A stretch of DNA of 64,000 nt from Ignavibacteriota bacterium (GTDB lineage: Bacteria > Bacteroidota > Ignavibacteria > SZUA-365). The stretch lies in the NCBI GenBank assembly GCA_016218045.1, contig JACRFB010000056.1, positions 1 through 64,000 on the forward strand, written 5' to 3'. The notes under the pieces are model-generated. The model was not told the DNA's origin. It made no database searches and saw only the letters and a list, made by a program, of their open reading frames with translations. Position numbers and translations under genes: made by a program. Positions 54,354-64,000 of this stretch are shown piece after piece; position 1 is the first letter of the stretch; the number at the start of each line of letters is the position of its first letter.

Positions 54354-55618
54354 GCAAATACCTCGAGAACACGGTCGATGGCGCGCATGAGCGCCTCGAC
54401 ATCGTCCTTGGTGTTGTAGAAGGAAAAGGATGCGCGCGCGGTGGCGGGAATGCCGAGACGCTGCATCGTGGGCTGCGCGCAGTGGTGGCCCGCACGTACC
54501 GCGATGCCGTGCTGGTCGAGAATCGTGCCGATGTCGTGCGGGTGAATCGCGCAGAGCATGAACGAGATCACGCTCGCTTTTTCGGGGGCCGTCCCGATGA
54601 TGCGGAGTCCGGGCACCGACGACAGGCGCGCGGTGGCGTAGGCGAGCAGGTCGCGTTCGTACGTGACGAGCGCTTCGAGATCGAAGGCGCGCAGGTAGTC
54701 GATGGCGGCGCCGAGCCCGATGGCGCCCGCGATGTCGGGCGTGCCCGCCTCGAATTTGTAGGGCAGATGGTTGTAGACCGTCTTCTCGAAGGAGACCGAG
54801 AGGATCATGTCGCCGCCGCCCTGATAGGGTGGAAGACGGTCGAGCCACTCCTCCTTTCCGTACAGGACACCGATGCCCGTGGGTCCGTAGATCTTGTGCC
54901 CGCTGAACACGAAGAAGTCGCAGTCGAGGTCCTGCACGTCGATGGGGAAATGCTGCACCGACTGCGCGCCGTCCACGAGCACGGGCACGCCGCGGTCGTG
55001 CGCGACGCGTATCATCTCGCGCACCGGATTGACGGTGCCGAGCGCGTTGGAGACGTGCACGATGGTGACGAGTTTTGTGCGCGGTGTAAAGAGCTTCTCG
55101 TATTCCTCGACACGCAGCGTGCCCTCGTCCGTAATGGGAATCACGCGGAGCCGGGCGCCTTTTTCCTCGCAGAGCATCTGCCACGGCACGATGTTCGAGT
55201 GATGCTCCATCGTCGAGAGGATGATCTCGTCGCCCTCGCCCACCATGGTCCGGCCGAAGCTGTGCGCGACGAGGTTGATGCTCTCGGTGGTCCCGCGCGT
55301 GAAGACGATTTCGTGCGCGCTGCGGGCGTTGAGGAAGGAGCGGACGCGCTCGCGCGCGGCCTCGTAGTGCGCGGTGGCGACCTGGCTCAGGTGATGCACG
55401 CCGCGGTGCACGTTCGAATTGCGGTGCTCGTAGTAGTCGCTGATCGCGTCGATCACCGAGCGCGGCTTCTGCGTCGATGCCGCGTTGTCGAGATAGACGA
55501 GGGGACGGCCGTGCACCAGTTCGCCGAGTATGGGAAAGTCGCGGCGCGCCGCGTGGGGATCGAAGGCGAGCACGGGGCTCTCGGCGAGCAGGTCGGAGGA
55601 AAAGCGGGAGGGGGTCAT
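54350..55618 (-). CDS. sufS: Cysteine desulfurase SufS
   Basis: This is a 422-residue PLP enzyme of the SufS/CsdB group. The PLP lysine is in FSGHKIYGPTGIGVLYG and the active-site cysteine in RAGHHCAQP. It starts MTPSRFSSD and then has the typical DFPIL and YLDNAASTQKP. It takes sulphur from cysteine for SufU. It follows sufD by 12 bases. Confidence 0.92.
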   Translation of the reverse strand: MTPSRFSSDLLAESPVLAFDPHAARRDFPILGELVHGRPLVYLDNAASTQKPRSVIDAISDYYEHRNSNVHRGVHHLSQVATAHYEAARERVRSFLNARSAHEIVFTRGTTESINLVAHSFGRTMVGEGDEIILSTMEHHSNIVPWQMLCEEKGARLRVIPITDEGTLRVEEYEKLFTPRTKLVTIVHVSNALGTVNPVREMIRVAHDRGVPVLVDGAQSVQHFPIDVQDLDCDFFVFSGHKIYGPTGIGVLYGKEEWLDRLPPYQGGGDMILSVSFEKTVYNHLPYKFEAGTPDIAGAIGLGAAIDYLRAFDLEALVTYERDLLAYATARLSSVPGLRIIGTAPEKASVISFMLCAIHPHDIGTILDQHGIAVRAGHHCAQPTMQRLGIPATARASFSFYNTKDDVEALMRAIDRVLEVFA

Positions 55619-55630
55619 GGCGGGAGGGAA

Positions 55631-56938
55631 TCAGGCCTGGGGACGCAGGCGTTCGTGAATGGCCTCGTGCAGCCAGCCGCGCAGCGGTTCGCCGGGGATT
55701 CCCGCGAGAAGCTCATCGGCAAAGGCGAGTGTGAGGATGGCGCGCGCATGCTCCTCGCCGATGCCGCGGGAGCGCAGATAAAAGAGCGCGTCGCCGTCGA
55801 GGCGTCCGACGGTGGCGCCGTGTGTGCATTTGACGTCGTCGGCGAAGATTTCGAGCTGGGGTTTCGCGTCGACAACGGCGCCCGGGCTGAGAAGGAGCGT
55901 GTTGTTGGATTGTTTTGCGTCGGTTTTCTGGGCGTGTTCGCGCACGAGGATGCGTCCGCTGAACACGGCGCGCGCGGTGTCGTCGAGCACGTGTTTGTAG
56001 CGCTCGAGACTGTGCGACGACGGGCGCGCATGGTCGAGCCGCGTGTGATTGTCCACATGCATCGTGCCGCGCGCGACCGTGAGTCCCTCGAGCACGGCCT
56101 CGCAGTGTTCGCCGTCGAGCACGGTCGAGACGTCGTTGCGCGTCAGCGCGCCGCCGAGCGTGACGACACGTGTGGCGACGGAGCTGCCGTTGCGCTGCAC
56201 GACGAAGGTGCCGCCGATGTGGCGCGCGGCGCTGTTCTCGATCTGCAGGCGCGTGTGGCGCACGGAGGCGTCCTCGGCGGCCTCGATGTCGGTGACCGCG
56301 TTGGTGAAGGCGGGACCGTCGCCGAGTGACGCGTACACCTCGATCACGTCGATGGCGCTGCCGCGCTCGGCAATGATGGAGACACGCGGCGCGCTCATGC
56401 GCGGGGTGTCGTCGGCCGACGAGAAAAACACGGTCGTGACGGGCGTCTCGAACGCGGCGCCGGCGCGCGCGCGCAGCACGGCCGCGTCGCACACAAAGGC
56501 CTCGTTGAGTTCGGCGAACACGCCGCGCGCGCCGGCGCCGCCGGACCTCGCGGGTATCCCCGCCGCCGACTCCGCCCGCGCGCTCTCCGCGCGCACGGCG
56601 CGCGAGAGCGCGGGAGCGTGGCGACCGTCAATAAAAACGAGCAACGGATCCGATTCTCCGATAAAGGTGAATGTCGCGAGCGCCGCCGCGGCGCGCGCCT
56701 CAAGATCCGGCGTTTCACGCGCGGCCGCGGGAGCAAAGGCGGTGTCGAGTACGGCCGACAGGTTGGTGTAACGCCATTCCTCGTGCCGCTGCGTCGGGAA
56801 GCCGAGCGCCGCCGCGCGGTCCATCGCCTCACGCCGCGCGGCGCGCTGCGCGGGATCGGATCCGCCGTTGCGCGTCTCCTCGATGTCGCGGAAAGACGCG
56901 ATGTAATGTTCCAGAGTGCCTGCTGTCATGGTCTTCAT
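55631..56938 (-). CDS. sufD: SufD subunit of the SufBCD scaffold
   Basis: This is a protein of about 435 residues (start ATG 56938, or GTG 56950 overlapping the sufC stop as GTGA). The N-terminal half is variable and alanine/arginine-rich, while the C-terminal beta-helix has HGATVGRLDGDALFYLRSRG and ARAILTLAFADELL, typical of SufD. It lacks the extra cysteine cluster of SufB. It assembles Fe-S clusters with SufB and SufC. Confidence 0.88.
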   Translation of the reverse strand: MKTMTAGTLEHYIASFRDIEETRNGGSDPAQRAARREAMDRAAALGFPTQRHEEWRYTNLSAVLDTAFAPAAARETPDLEARAAAALATFTFIGESDPLLVFIDGRHAPALSRAVRAESARAESAAGIPARSGGAGARGVFAELNEAFVCDAAVLRARAGAAFETPVTTVFFSSADDTPRMSAPRVSIIAERGSAIDVIEVYASLGDGPAFTNAVTDIEAAEDASVRHTRLQIENSAARHIGGTFVVQRNGSSVATRVVTLGGALTRNDVSTVLDGEHCEAVLEGLTVARGTMHVDNHTRLDHARPSSHSLERYKHVLDDTARAVFSGRILVREHAQKTDAKQSNNTLLLSPGAVVDAKPQLEIFADDVKCTHGATVGRLDGDALFYLRSRGIGEEHARAILTLAFADELLAGIPGEPLRGWLHEAIHERLRPQA

Positions 56939-56946
56939 CCCCTGCC

Positions 56947-57714
<768 letters not shown>

Positions 57715-57730
57715 GATGTCTTTTTTGTTC

Positions 57731-57853
57731 AAGGTGTCGGTTTGTCGGTCTATCGGTGTATCGGTGTATCTGAGTTTCTACTTTCTACATTCTACATTCT
57801 ACGTTCTGCGTTCCTAGCTCCTAGTTCCTAATTCCTATCTCCTATCTCCTCGT
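57731..57853. repeat. Octad and two heptad arrays between sufB and sufC
   Basis: TCGGTTTG, TCGGTCTA, TCGGTGTA octads (about 57738-57770) lead into TTTCTAC, ATTCTAC, GTTCTGC heptads (57776-57810) and then CTAGCTC, CTAGTTC, CTAATTC, CTATCTC heptads (57812-57853). Three unit types occupy the whole gap between two genes that must be co-expressed. Confidence 0.9.
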
Positions 57854-57857
57854 CCCG

Positions 57858-59303
<1,446 letters not shown>

Positions 59304-59344
59304 CAAAGGCCGTTCGGGGATGTGGTCGCTCTATGATACATGCA

Positions 59345-59373
59345 ACGTAAAACAATCTGTACAAAAGAGTCAA
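59345..59373 (-). promoter_or_regulatory. Candidate suf operon promoter
   Basis: On the minus strand TTGACT (complement of 59368-59373) precedes TACGTTG-like sequence, with 20 bases between TTGA and TACGTTG. This matches the spacing of the fur and HU candidates. The site lies 40-70 bases upstream of sufB and within the palindrome at 59352. Confidence 0.5.
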
Positions 59374-59379
59374 GATTGT
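59352..59379. promoter_or_regulatory. Candidate Rrf2/IscR-type operator in suf promoter
   Basis: ACAATCT and AGATTGT form 7-bp arms of a 28-bp palindrome centred on the promoter, with two more matched pairs inside. It has the form of type-1 IscR sites (TTGACT with an opposing half). Binding would cover the -33 element. The Rrf2 regulator is encoded at the end of the operon. Confidence 0.55.
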
Positions 59380-59429
59380 ATCATCAAGAACCACACACGG
59401 GCGAGGAAAATTCCCGGGAGGAGCCGGAC

Positions 59430-60911
59430 TCAGTGGTTTTCGGGGGCGGGCCGGTTGAAACGGGTCCAGAGAAAATAGACGGGGACGCCGAGGAGGACGA
59501 TCAGCAGTCCGGGCCAGGTATAATCGGGCTTATACACGAGCAGATCGATGGAAATGGCGCCGGCGATGACGATATACAGGATGGGGAGCACGGGATAGCC
59601 GAAGGCGCGATAGGGACGCTCGGCATCAGGCCGCGTGCGCCGAAGGATGAAGATGCCCCCGATGGTGAGCATGTAGAACAGCAGCACGGCAAAAACGACG
59701 TAATCGAGCAGTTCACCGTACGAGCCGGAGAGGCAGAGCAGACTGGTCCACACCGCCTGCACCAACAGCGCTGCCGAGGGGACACCCCTGTCGTTGAGCC
59801 GGCTCGCGCCGCGGAAAAAGAGTCCGTCGCGCGCCATGGCGTACGACACGCGCGCTCCGGCGAGTATGAGTCCGTTATTGCAGCCGAACGTCGAGACCAT
59901 GATGAGTGCGGCCATGAGATATTCGGCGGGCGCGCCGAAGATGATGCTTGCGGCGGCGGTGCCTACACGGTCCGACAGCGCAAACTGTATGCCGCGCCCC
60001 GCCGCATCCGCGGCGTCGGGACTGCCCGCAAGCGGGAGCAGGGCGAGATAGGCGACGTTGGCGAGCAGATACAGCAGCGTCACAACGGCCGTGCCCATAG
60101 CCAAACTCAGGGGGATCGTGCGTTTGGGATTGATGACCTCGCCCGCGGTGAAGGTGATGTTGTTCCACGCATCCGACGAAAACAACGATCCCACCATCGC
60201 CACACCCATCGCGGCAATGACCGCGGCACCGCTGAGAGGCACGTGGGTCAGGCCGTCCGCGCCCACCGTCACCTGCACGCCGTCCCAGAATCCGGAGAGG
60301 TTTGCGGCCAGGGCGTCGGCATTCACGGCCACGGTCAAACCGAGCACGATGAGCACAAAAAGCGCCGCAACTTTCGCAACGGTAAAGACCACCTGCACAA
60401 GCTTGCCCTCGTGTACACCGCGCATGTTGATCCATGTGAGAACGAGCACACTCGCCACGGCGACAAGCTGCGCCGCCGTAATGCCGCGGCCCCAAAGAGT
60501 GAGGACAACAACCTTCTCGCCGAGACCCGGGAAAAAGACCGCCGTGAACTTCGCAAAGGCCACAGCCACCGCGGCGATGGTGCCGGATTGGATCACCATA
60601 AACAGCGTCCACCCGTACAGGAAACCCACAAACGGATTGTAGGCCTCGCGCAGGTACACGTACTGTCCGCCCGCGCGCGGCATCATGCCCGCCAGCTCGC
60701 CATAGCTCAGCGCGGCAATAAGCGTGACCACGCCGGTGATGATCCAGACAAGCAGCAGCAACCCCGGACTGCCGACTGTGCGGGCAATATCCGCGCTGAC
60801 AATAAAGATGCCCGATCCCACCATCGACCCGATAACAAGCATCGTCGAGGCGGTCAGGCCGAGTTCGCGCCGAAATTCATGCGCGGATGGTTCGGATGAT
60901 CGTGCGGGCAT
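59430..60911 (-). CDS. Amino-acid permease (APC superfamily)
   Basis: This is a protein of about 493 residues with 12 or more hydrophobic segments. LTASTMLVIGSMVGSGIFIV is the APC first-helix signature, and YSAVFIL-type helices and PRAGGQYVYLREAY follow. It most resembles LAT/serine-threonine-exchange-type transporters. Substrate unknown. Chosen start ATG 60911 gives MPARSSEPSAHEF; a longer N-terminus has no conservation. Confidence 0.87.
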   Translation of the reverse strand: MPARSSEPSAHEFRRELGLTASTMLVIGSMVGSGIFIVSADIARTVGSPGLLLLVWIITGVVTLIAALSYGELAGMMPRAGGQYVYLREAYNPFVGFLYGWTLFMVIQSGTIAAVAVAFAKFTAVFFPGLGEKVVVLTLWGRGITAAQLVAVASVLVLTWINMRGVHEGKLVQVVFTVAKVAALFVLIVLGLTVAVNADALAANLSGFWDGVQVTVGADGLTHVPLSGAAVIAAMGVAMVGSLFSSDAWNNITFTAGEVINPKRTIPLSLAMGTAVVTLLYLLANVAYLALLPLAGSPDAADAAGRGIQFALSDRVGTAAASIIFGAPAEYLMAALIMVSTFGCNNGLILAGARVSYAMARDGLFFRGASRLNDRGVPSAALLVQAVWTSLLCLSGSYGELLDYVVFAVLLFYMLTIGGIFILRRTRPDAERPYRAFGYPVLPILYIVIAGAISIDLLVYKPDYTWPGLLIVLLGVPVYFLWTRFNRPAPENH

Positions 60912-61199
60912 TGTGTTTCCCGTTGATGAATGGATGGGTTCTAAAATGGACAAGAACGGATTCAGAATCCAGACCCGCCTTCCGCATCGACCCTGCAAAA
61001 AGTTATGAAAAAGAATAACGATTCGCTTTTCGGGAATAATTGCTGTACATTTCAGCGCCTGATTGCGTCTTTCCGTATTGGTGCTTTCCCCGTGATACAC
61101 TCGCGAGTCGGTGCCTCGACTTTCGCCTGTGGGAAGTGCGCCCGACGCCGGGCATCAGCGCCCAATCACCCACTCGTACACATTTGAACGTATCCAGTC
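60912..61199. other. Intergenic region, no gene
   Basis: Upstream DNA of the minus-strand permease; no supported gene. Divergent promoters are expected here and toward 61506, but none is clear enough to mark. Confidence 0.4.
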
Positions 61200-61323
61200 C
61201 CGACGGCGGCTAGGGGGTCGCTTTGCTTTGCGCTCTTCCGTCCCATCGCCGTCGTTCCACTCGGAACGCTCGGCCAGCGCATTCCGCAACGCGCGGCACG
61301 GGCACTGCCGGGTCCGCCGTCGG
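61200..61323. repeat. 124-bp element bounded by 10-bp inverted repeats
   Basis: CCGACGGCGG (61200-61209) and CCGCCGTCGG (61314-61323) are exact inverted repeats 124 bases apart. Inside, CGTTCC and GGAACG (61253-61268) form a perfect hairpin with ACTC loop. It could be a MITE-like remnant or a structured RNA. Confidence 0.55.
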
Positions 61324-61505
61324 ATGGATATTTCCGTTCTGCACACTTTGAAGAAGGGAGTGCCGCGGTATGCAGTTTTTGCCGCATAGCCGCTCGTGCC
61401 GAATATTCCTGTGGTCTAAGTCTTGCATTCACAGTGCCCTGAAATGTCGGCACGTGGATTGCTACCGAAGACTCTTGCAGAAACATTCCAATGCAGGAGT
61501 TTTCG

Positions 61506-62837
61506 ATGAAGATAAAATTGGCTACCATTTTTGTGTTCACATACATACTTACCGGTTGTGTTCCGACCGCCCGTATGCACGCCCAATGCGGGACGATGTG
61601 TACGGGATGGACGGCGGGCAACTGGATCAACGCGAGCTGGGTGGGGTACCGCTATTCCGCGGGGACCTACATCCAGGACGGGTCGGACGAAAATCCAACA
61701 TCGACCGACCTTATCTTCGACGCCACCAACGCACCACCCTCCGTGCTTGTCGCCAGCGATGGAACCAACGCGTATTTCCGCATGCAGGTGGAGGGTGATC
61801 CCTCAGGGCAGCGCGGATTTGCACAGTACATGTGGATAGTGGAAGTGTACAACGCCTCCAACGTGCACATGTGCAGCGTGGGTATCAACGGTATGCCCTC
61901 GGGCGGTGCCGACGACTACGTCTTTGTCAACTCTCCCGACGGTGCGCAACATATCAACGTGTATGCGCCGCATCCCACCGGCATGCGCTACGGCGCGGTG
62001 GCCGGTACGACACACTATTATGTGGACTTCCAGGTTCCGATCTGCGTCCTCACCTACGTCACGTGTATCTACGGTGCGTCACTGAATCCGCAGCAGCCGC
62101 CGATCACGGACAACACACCCATCAAACTCAGCTACGGCACATCCACCAGCTCGCAGAGCATCAACAAGGACTTTGCAGCATGTGCCGGCAGCAATTGTAC
62201 GGTGGATTTTGCGACACTCTCCACCGCAACGTTCTCGAATATTCAGAACGGATCCCTTCCCGTCCAACTCACCGCATTTTCGGCACGCCGCAGCCGCGAG
62301 GGCACCGAACTTGCATGGACCACGGTATCGGAATCGAACTGCCTCGGCTTTGACATCGAACGATCGGGCGACCGCCGCGAGTGGATCCGCATCGGCTTCG
62401 TGTCCGGCCGCGGAAGCAGCAACACACCCGGCTCGTACGAGTTCACCGACGTCGACTCGCGCGAGGCGGCCGGTCCGTTCTACTATCGTCTCAAAGAAAT
62501 AGATCGAGATGGCCGCGCCACCATCTCCACCATCGTGGAAGTGCGCAACGAATCCTCCGCGCCGGCGAGCCCGGTGGTCGTGTCGCCGAATCCCTACATG
62601 CGCGGGACCGGTCCCATCGACATCCGCTTTCAGCTCGAGGATCCCGCACCCGTGTTTATCTCCGTGTACACACAGGCAGGGGAACTTGTGAGCCGTATCG
62701 AGCGCGGACAGCTCGGCGCGGGCGCACACATCATACAGTGGTTCGGGGCCGGGGCCTCCGCCGCGGGAAGTTACCTCGTGGTCCTGACCTCGCGTGATAT
62801 CATCCTCGGTTCGCAGATGATACACATCACACGGTAA
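61506..62837 (+). CDS. Secreted protein with type IX secretion C-terminal domain
   Basis: This is a protein of about 443 residues with CAGGAG upstream of ATG 61506. The N-terminus is a signal peptide (hydrophobic to ILTGC, then MHAQC). The mature part has a Trp/Tyr-rich N-terminal domain of unknown type, then NGSLPVQLTAFSARRSREGT, a linker common in such proteins. The C-terminal 80 residues (SPNPYMRG through SQMIHITR) fit a type A por-secretion sorting domain. The signal contains a lipobox-like LTGC and a second cleavage-like AQC, so its exact processing is unclear. Confidence 0.78.
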   Translation: MKIKLATIFVFTYILTGCVPTARMHAQCGTMCTGWTAGNWINASWVGYRYSAGTYIQDGSDENPTSTDLIFDATNAPPSVLVASDGTNAYFRMQVEGDPSGQRGFAQYMWIVEVYNASNVHMCSVGINGMPSGGADDYVFVNSPDGAQHINVYAPHPTGMRYGAVAGTTHYYVDFQVPICVLTYVTCIYGASLNPQQPPITDNTPIKLSYGTSTSSQSINKDFAACAGSNCTVDFATLSTATFSNIQNGSLPVQLTAFSARRSREGTELAWTTVSESNCLGFDIERSGDRREWIRIGFVSGRGSSNTPGSYEFTDVDSREAAGPFYYRLKEIDRDGRATISTIVEVRNESSAPASPVVVSPNPYMRGTGPIDIRFQLEDPAPVFISVYTQAGELVSRIERGQLGAGAHIIQWFGAGASAAGSYLVVLTSRDIILGSQMIHITR

Positions 62838-62860
62838 ACGTTCACATAGATCTCTGTTTC

Positions 62861-62893
62861 CGGACGACGCGCCTCACGAGGGCGCGTTGTCCG
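62861..62893. terminator. Bidirectional-type hairpin between convergent genes
   Basis: CGGACGACGCGCC and GGCGCGTTGTCCG make a 13-bp stem (one G-T pair) with a 7-base loop. It lies after the plus-strand secreted-protein stop and one base before the phosphatase stop. No long T run follows, so termination is an inference. Confidence 0.6.
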
Positions 62894-62894
62894 T

Positions 62895-64000
62895 TCAGGG
62901 GATGGAGCCCGGGGAAGTCCGCACATCTTCCACACGTTCTACGGCGTCGAGATGCACCACCACCATGGTCATGTCGTCGTGTTGCGCCGCGCGACCCACA
63001 AATTCCCGCACCTCGGAAACGAGCGCGGTGAGCAGTGTGTGCGGATCGTCGTGCGGATGCCTGCCGATGGCCTCGAGGAAGCGATCGTCGCCGAATTCCT
63101 CGCGCGCGCGAGTCATGGCCTCCGTAAAACCGTCCGTGTAAAAGACAAACGTGTCGCCCGGCGTGAAGGGGAGCACCAGGTCCTCGATCTCCATGTCGCT
63201 GCCGTGCAGGCCCAGTGCGGATCCGCGCGGGCGCAGCAGCACCGTTTCGTCGGCGCGTATATGCACCACCGGATTGTGGCCCGCGCGCGCGAGTGTCACG
63301 GTGCCATGTTCACGGTCGAACACCGCATAGACCATGCTCACAAAATGGCCGCGTTCGACATTGTGCTGGAACAGGCCGTTCATTTCGCGCAGCACATCGG
63401 CGGGCGAGGAACATCTGTGTGCGAGAGCGCGGAGGAAACCCTTTGTGAGCGTCATGTAAAAGGCGGCCTGCGTGCCCTTGCCCGACACGTCGCCGATGGC
63501 GACACCGAGGCGGCCGCGCCCAAGATCGACAAAGTCGTAATAATCGCCGCCCACTTCGTAGGCCGGGAGGCAGCGAGCGGCGATGACATACCCGGGCAGT
63601 GCCGGACCTTCCTTCGGCAGAAAACTCATCTGCACGTCGCGGGCCACGTCGAGTTCGCGTTTCAGCCGCTGCCGTTCCGTGATACGCGCGGCGAAGGATG
63701 GGGCGATGTCGTCGGGCCTCACATCGCTGTCGCGCAGCAGCAGCGCCGTGGCGGCGAGTACGCAGGCGGCGACTCCGGCGGCGGCCAGTCCCCATGCCCA
63801 CCCGAGATGTCCCGCGCTGTGCATGCCGAACAGCGCGGTTCCCGACTCGAGCACGCCGCTGCACACGAGCGCGAGCAGCACCGCAAGTACGCCGCGTCGA
63901 AGGGCGATGTACGAAAACACGGCGCCGGCGGCCGCATCGATCAGCAGTCCCGCGGCAAACGGTTCGGTGTTCTTCTGCACCGCCACTGCGTACGCGAGGG
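62895..64000 (-). CDS. PP2C-like (SpoIIE/RsbU) phosphatase, N-terminus outside window
   Basis: The catalytic domain shows YEVGGDYYDFV, IGDVSGKGTQAAFYMT and FYTDGFTEAM, ending HDDMTMVVVHLD, the RsbU/SpoIIE pattern of PPM phosphatases. Upstream it has hydrophobic segments and a linker with RELDVARDVQMSFLPKE (the common DIQ-x-x-LLP-type motif). The frame remains open to the window edge, so the protein is N-terminally truncated here. It likely acts in a partner-switching pathway; no anti-sigma partner is in view. Confidence 0.85.
   Translation of the reverse strand, partial: LAYAVAVQKNTEPFAAGLLIDAAAGAVFSYIALRRGVLAVLLALVCSGVLESGTALFGMHSAGHLGWAWGLAAAGVAACVLAATALLLRDSDVRPDDIAPSFAARITERQRLKRELDVARDVQMSFLPKEGPALPGYVIAARCLPAYEVGGDYYDFVDLGRGRLGVAIGDVSGKGTQAAFYMTLTKGFLRALAHRCSSPADVLREMNGLFQHNVERGHFVSMVYAVFDREHGTVTLARAGHNPVVHIRADETVLLRPRGSALGLHGSDMEIEDLVLPFTPGDTFVFYTDGFTEAMTRAREEFGDDRFLEAIGRHPHDDPHTLLTALVSEVREFVGRAAQHDDMTMVVVHLDAVERVEDVRTSPGSIP

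Noticed and set aside
54482-56329. Long plus-strand open frame opposite sufS/sufD
   Set aside because: It lies antisense to two well-supported suf genes and reads as Arg/His/Gly-rich shadow translation typical of high-GC DNA. The same applies to 48967-50751, 22301-23554 and others.

Overview
The window is high-GC bacterial DNA (roughly 60% G+C by eye). It most likely comes from the Bacteroidota/Chlorobiota/Ignavibacteriota (FCB) group. Evidence for this is a TonB-dependent receptor with an N-terminal carboxypeptidase-like domain, a secreted protein with a type IX secretion (por) type C-terminal domain, the bacterial 'alternative GlmU', a SufBCDSU-DUF59-bacilliredoxin-Rrf2 operon, a fused E1 alpha/beta dehydrogenase, and candidate promoters of the TTTG-N20-TAnnTTTG kind used by Bacteroidota sigma factors. 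A species cannot be named from sequence alone. No tRNA, rRNA, CRISPR array, prophage or intact transposon was recognised.

1-25 kb is one long plus-strand surface-polysaccharide locus, many of whose genes overlap by four bases. It holds an asparagine-synthase-like amidotransferase, several GT4/GT2/CgeB-type glycosyltransferases, a Wzx-like flippase, a Wzy-like polymerase, methyltransferases, an epimerase, an SDR, a Gfo/Idh/MocA oxidoreductase and a carbamoyltransferase. It also has an Alg14/Alg13-like (PssD/PssE) split transferase, a WecA/MraY-type initiating phosphosugar transferase and UDP-glucose dehydrogenase. In its middle lies a heptose-nucleotide cassette: an HddA-like kinase, an HddC-like nucleotidyltransferase, a SIS-domain isomerase and a transaldolase. 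The product is probably a Wzx/Wzy-assembled, decorated glycan containing heptose and uronic acid.

25-35 kb holds a TonB-dependent receptor, a tRNA-dihydrouridine synthase, an M48 peptidase, a fur-feoA-feoB iron operon and small accessory genes. 35-41.6 kb is looser accessory DNA: a membrane protein, a protein with a degenerate P-loop, an orphan GyrI-like domain, a decayed PAS domain, a renalase-like oxidoreductase, a methyltransferase, a SRPBCC protein, a class D (OXA-like) beta-lactamase and a VOC protein. 41.6-48 kb has minus-strand mnmG, a beta-CASP metallo-hydrolase and the fused E1 dehydrogenase. 48-51.6 kb has HU, alternative GlmU and RsmB on the plus strand. 51.7-59.3 kb is an ankyrin protein and then the minus-strand suf operon. 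59.4-64 kb has an amino-acid permease, a type IX cargo protein and a PP2C phosphatase that runs off the window.

The most striking unexplained structure is a set of intergenic arrays with 7-bp or 8-bp periods. They sit in at least ten gaps, often touch stop or start codons, and sometimes form inverted pairs. They resemble in style the STRR heptanucleotide repeats of cyanobacteria, but several different unit families occur here. One gap upstream of HU has an about 86-bp tandem repeat that appears to be built from the same heptads.
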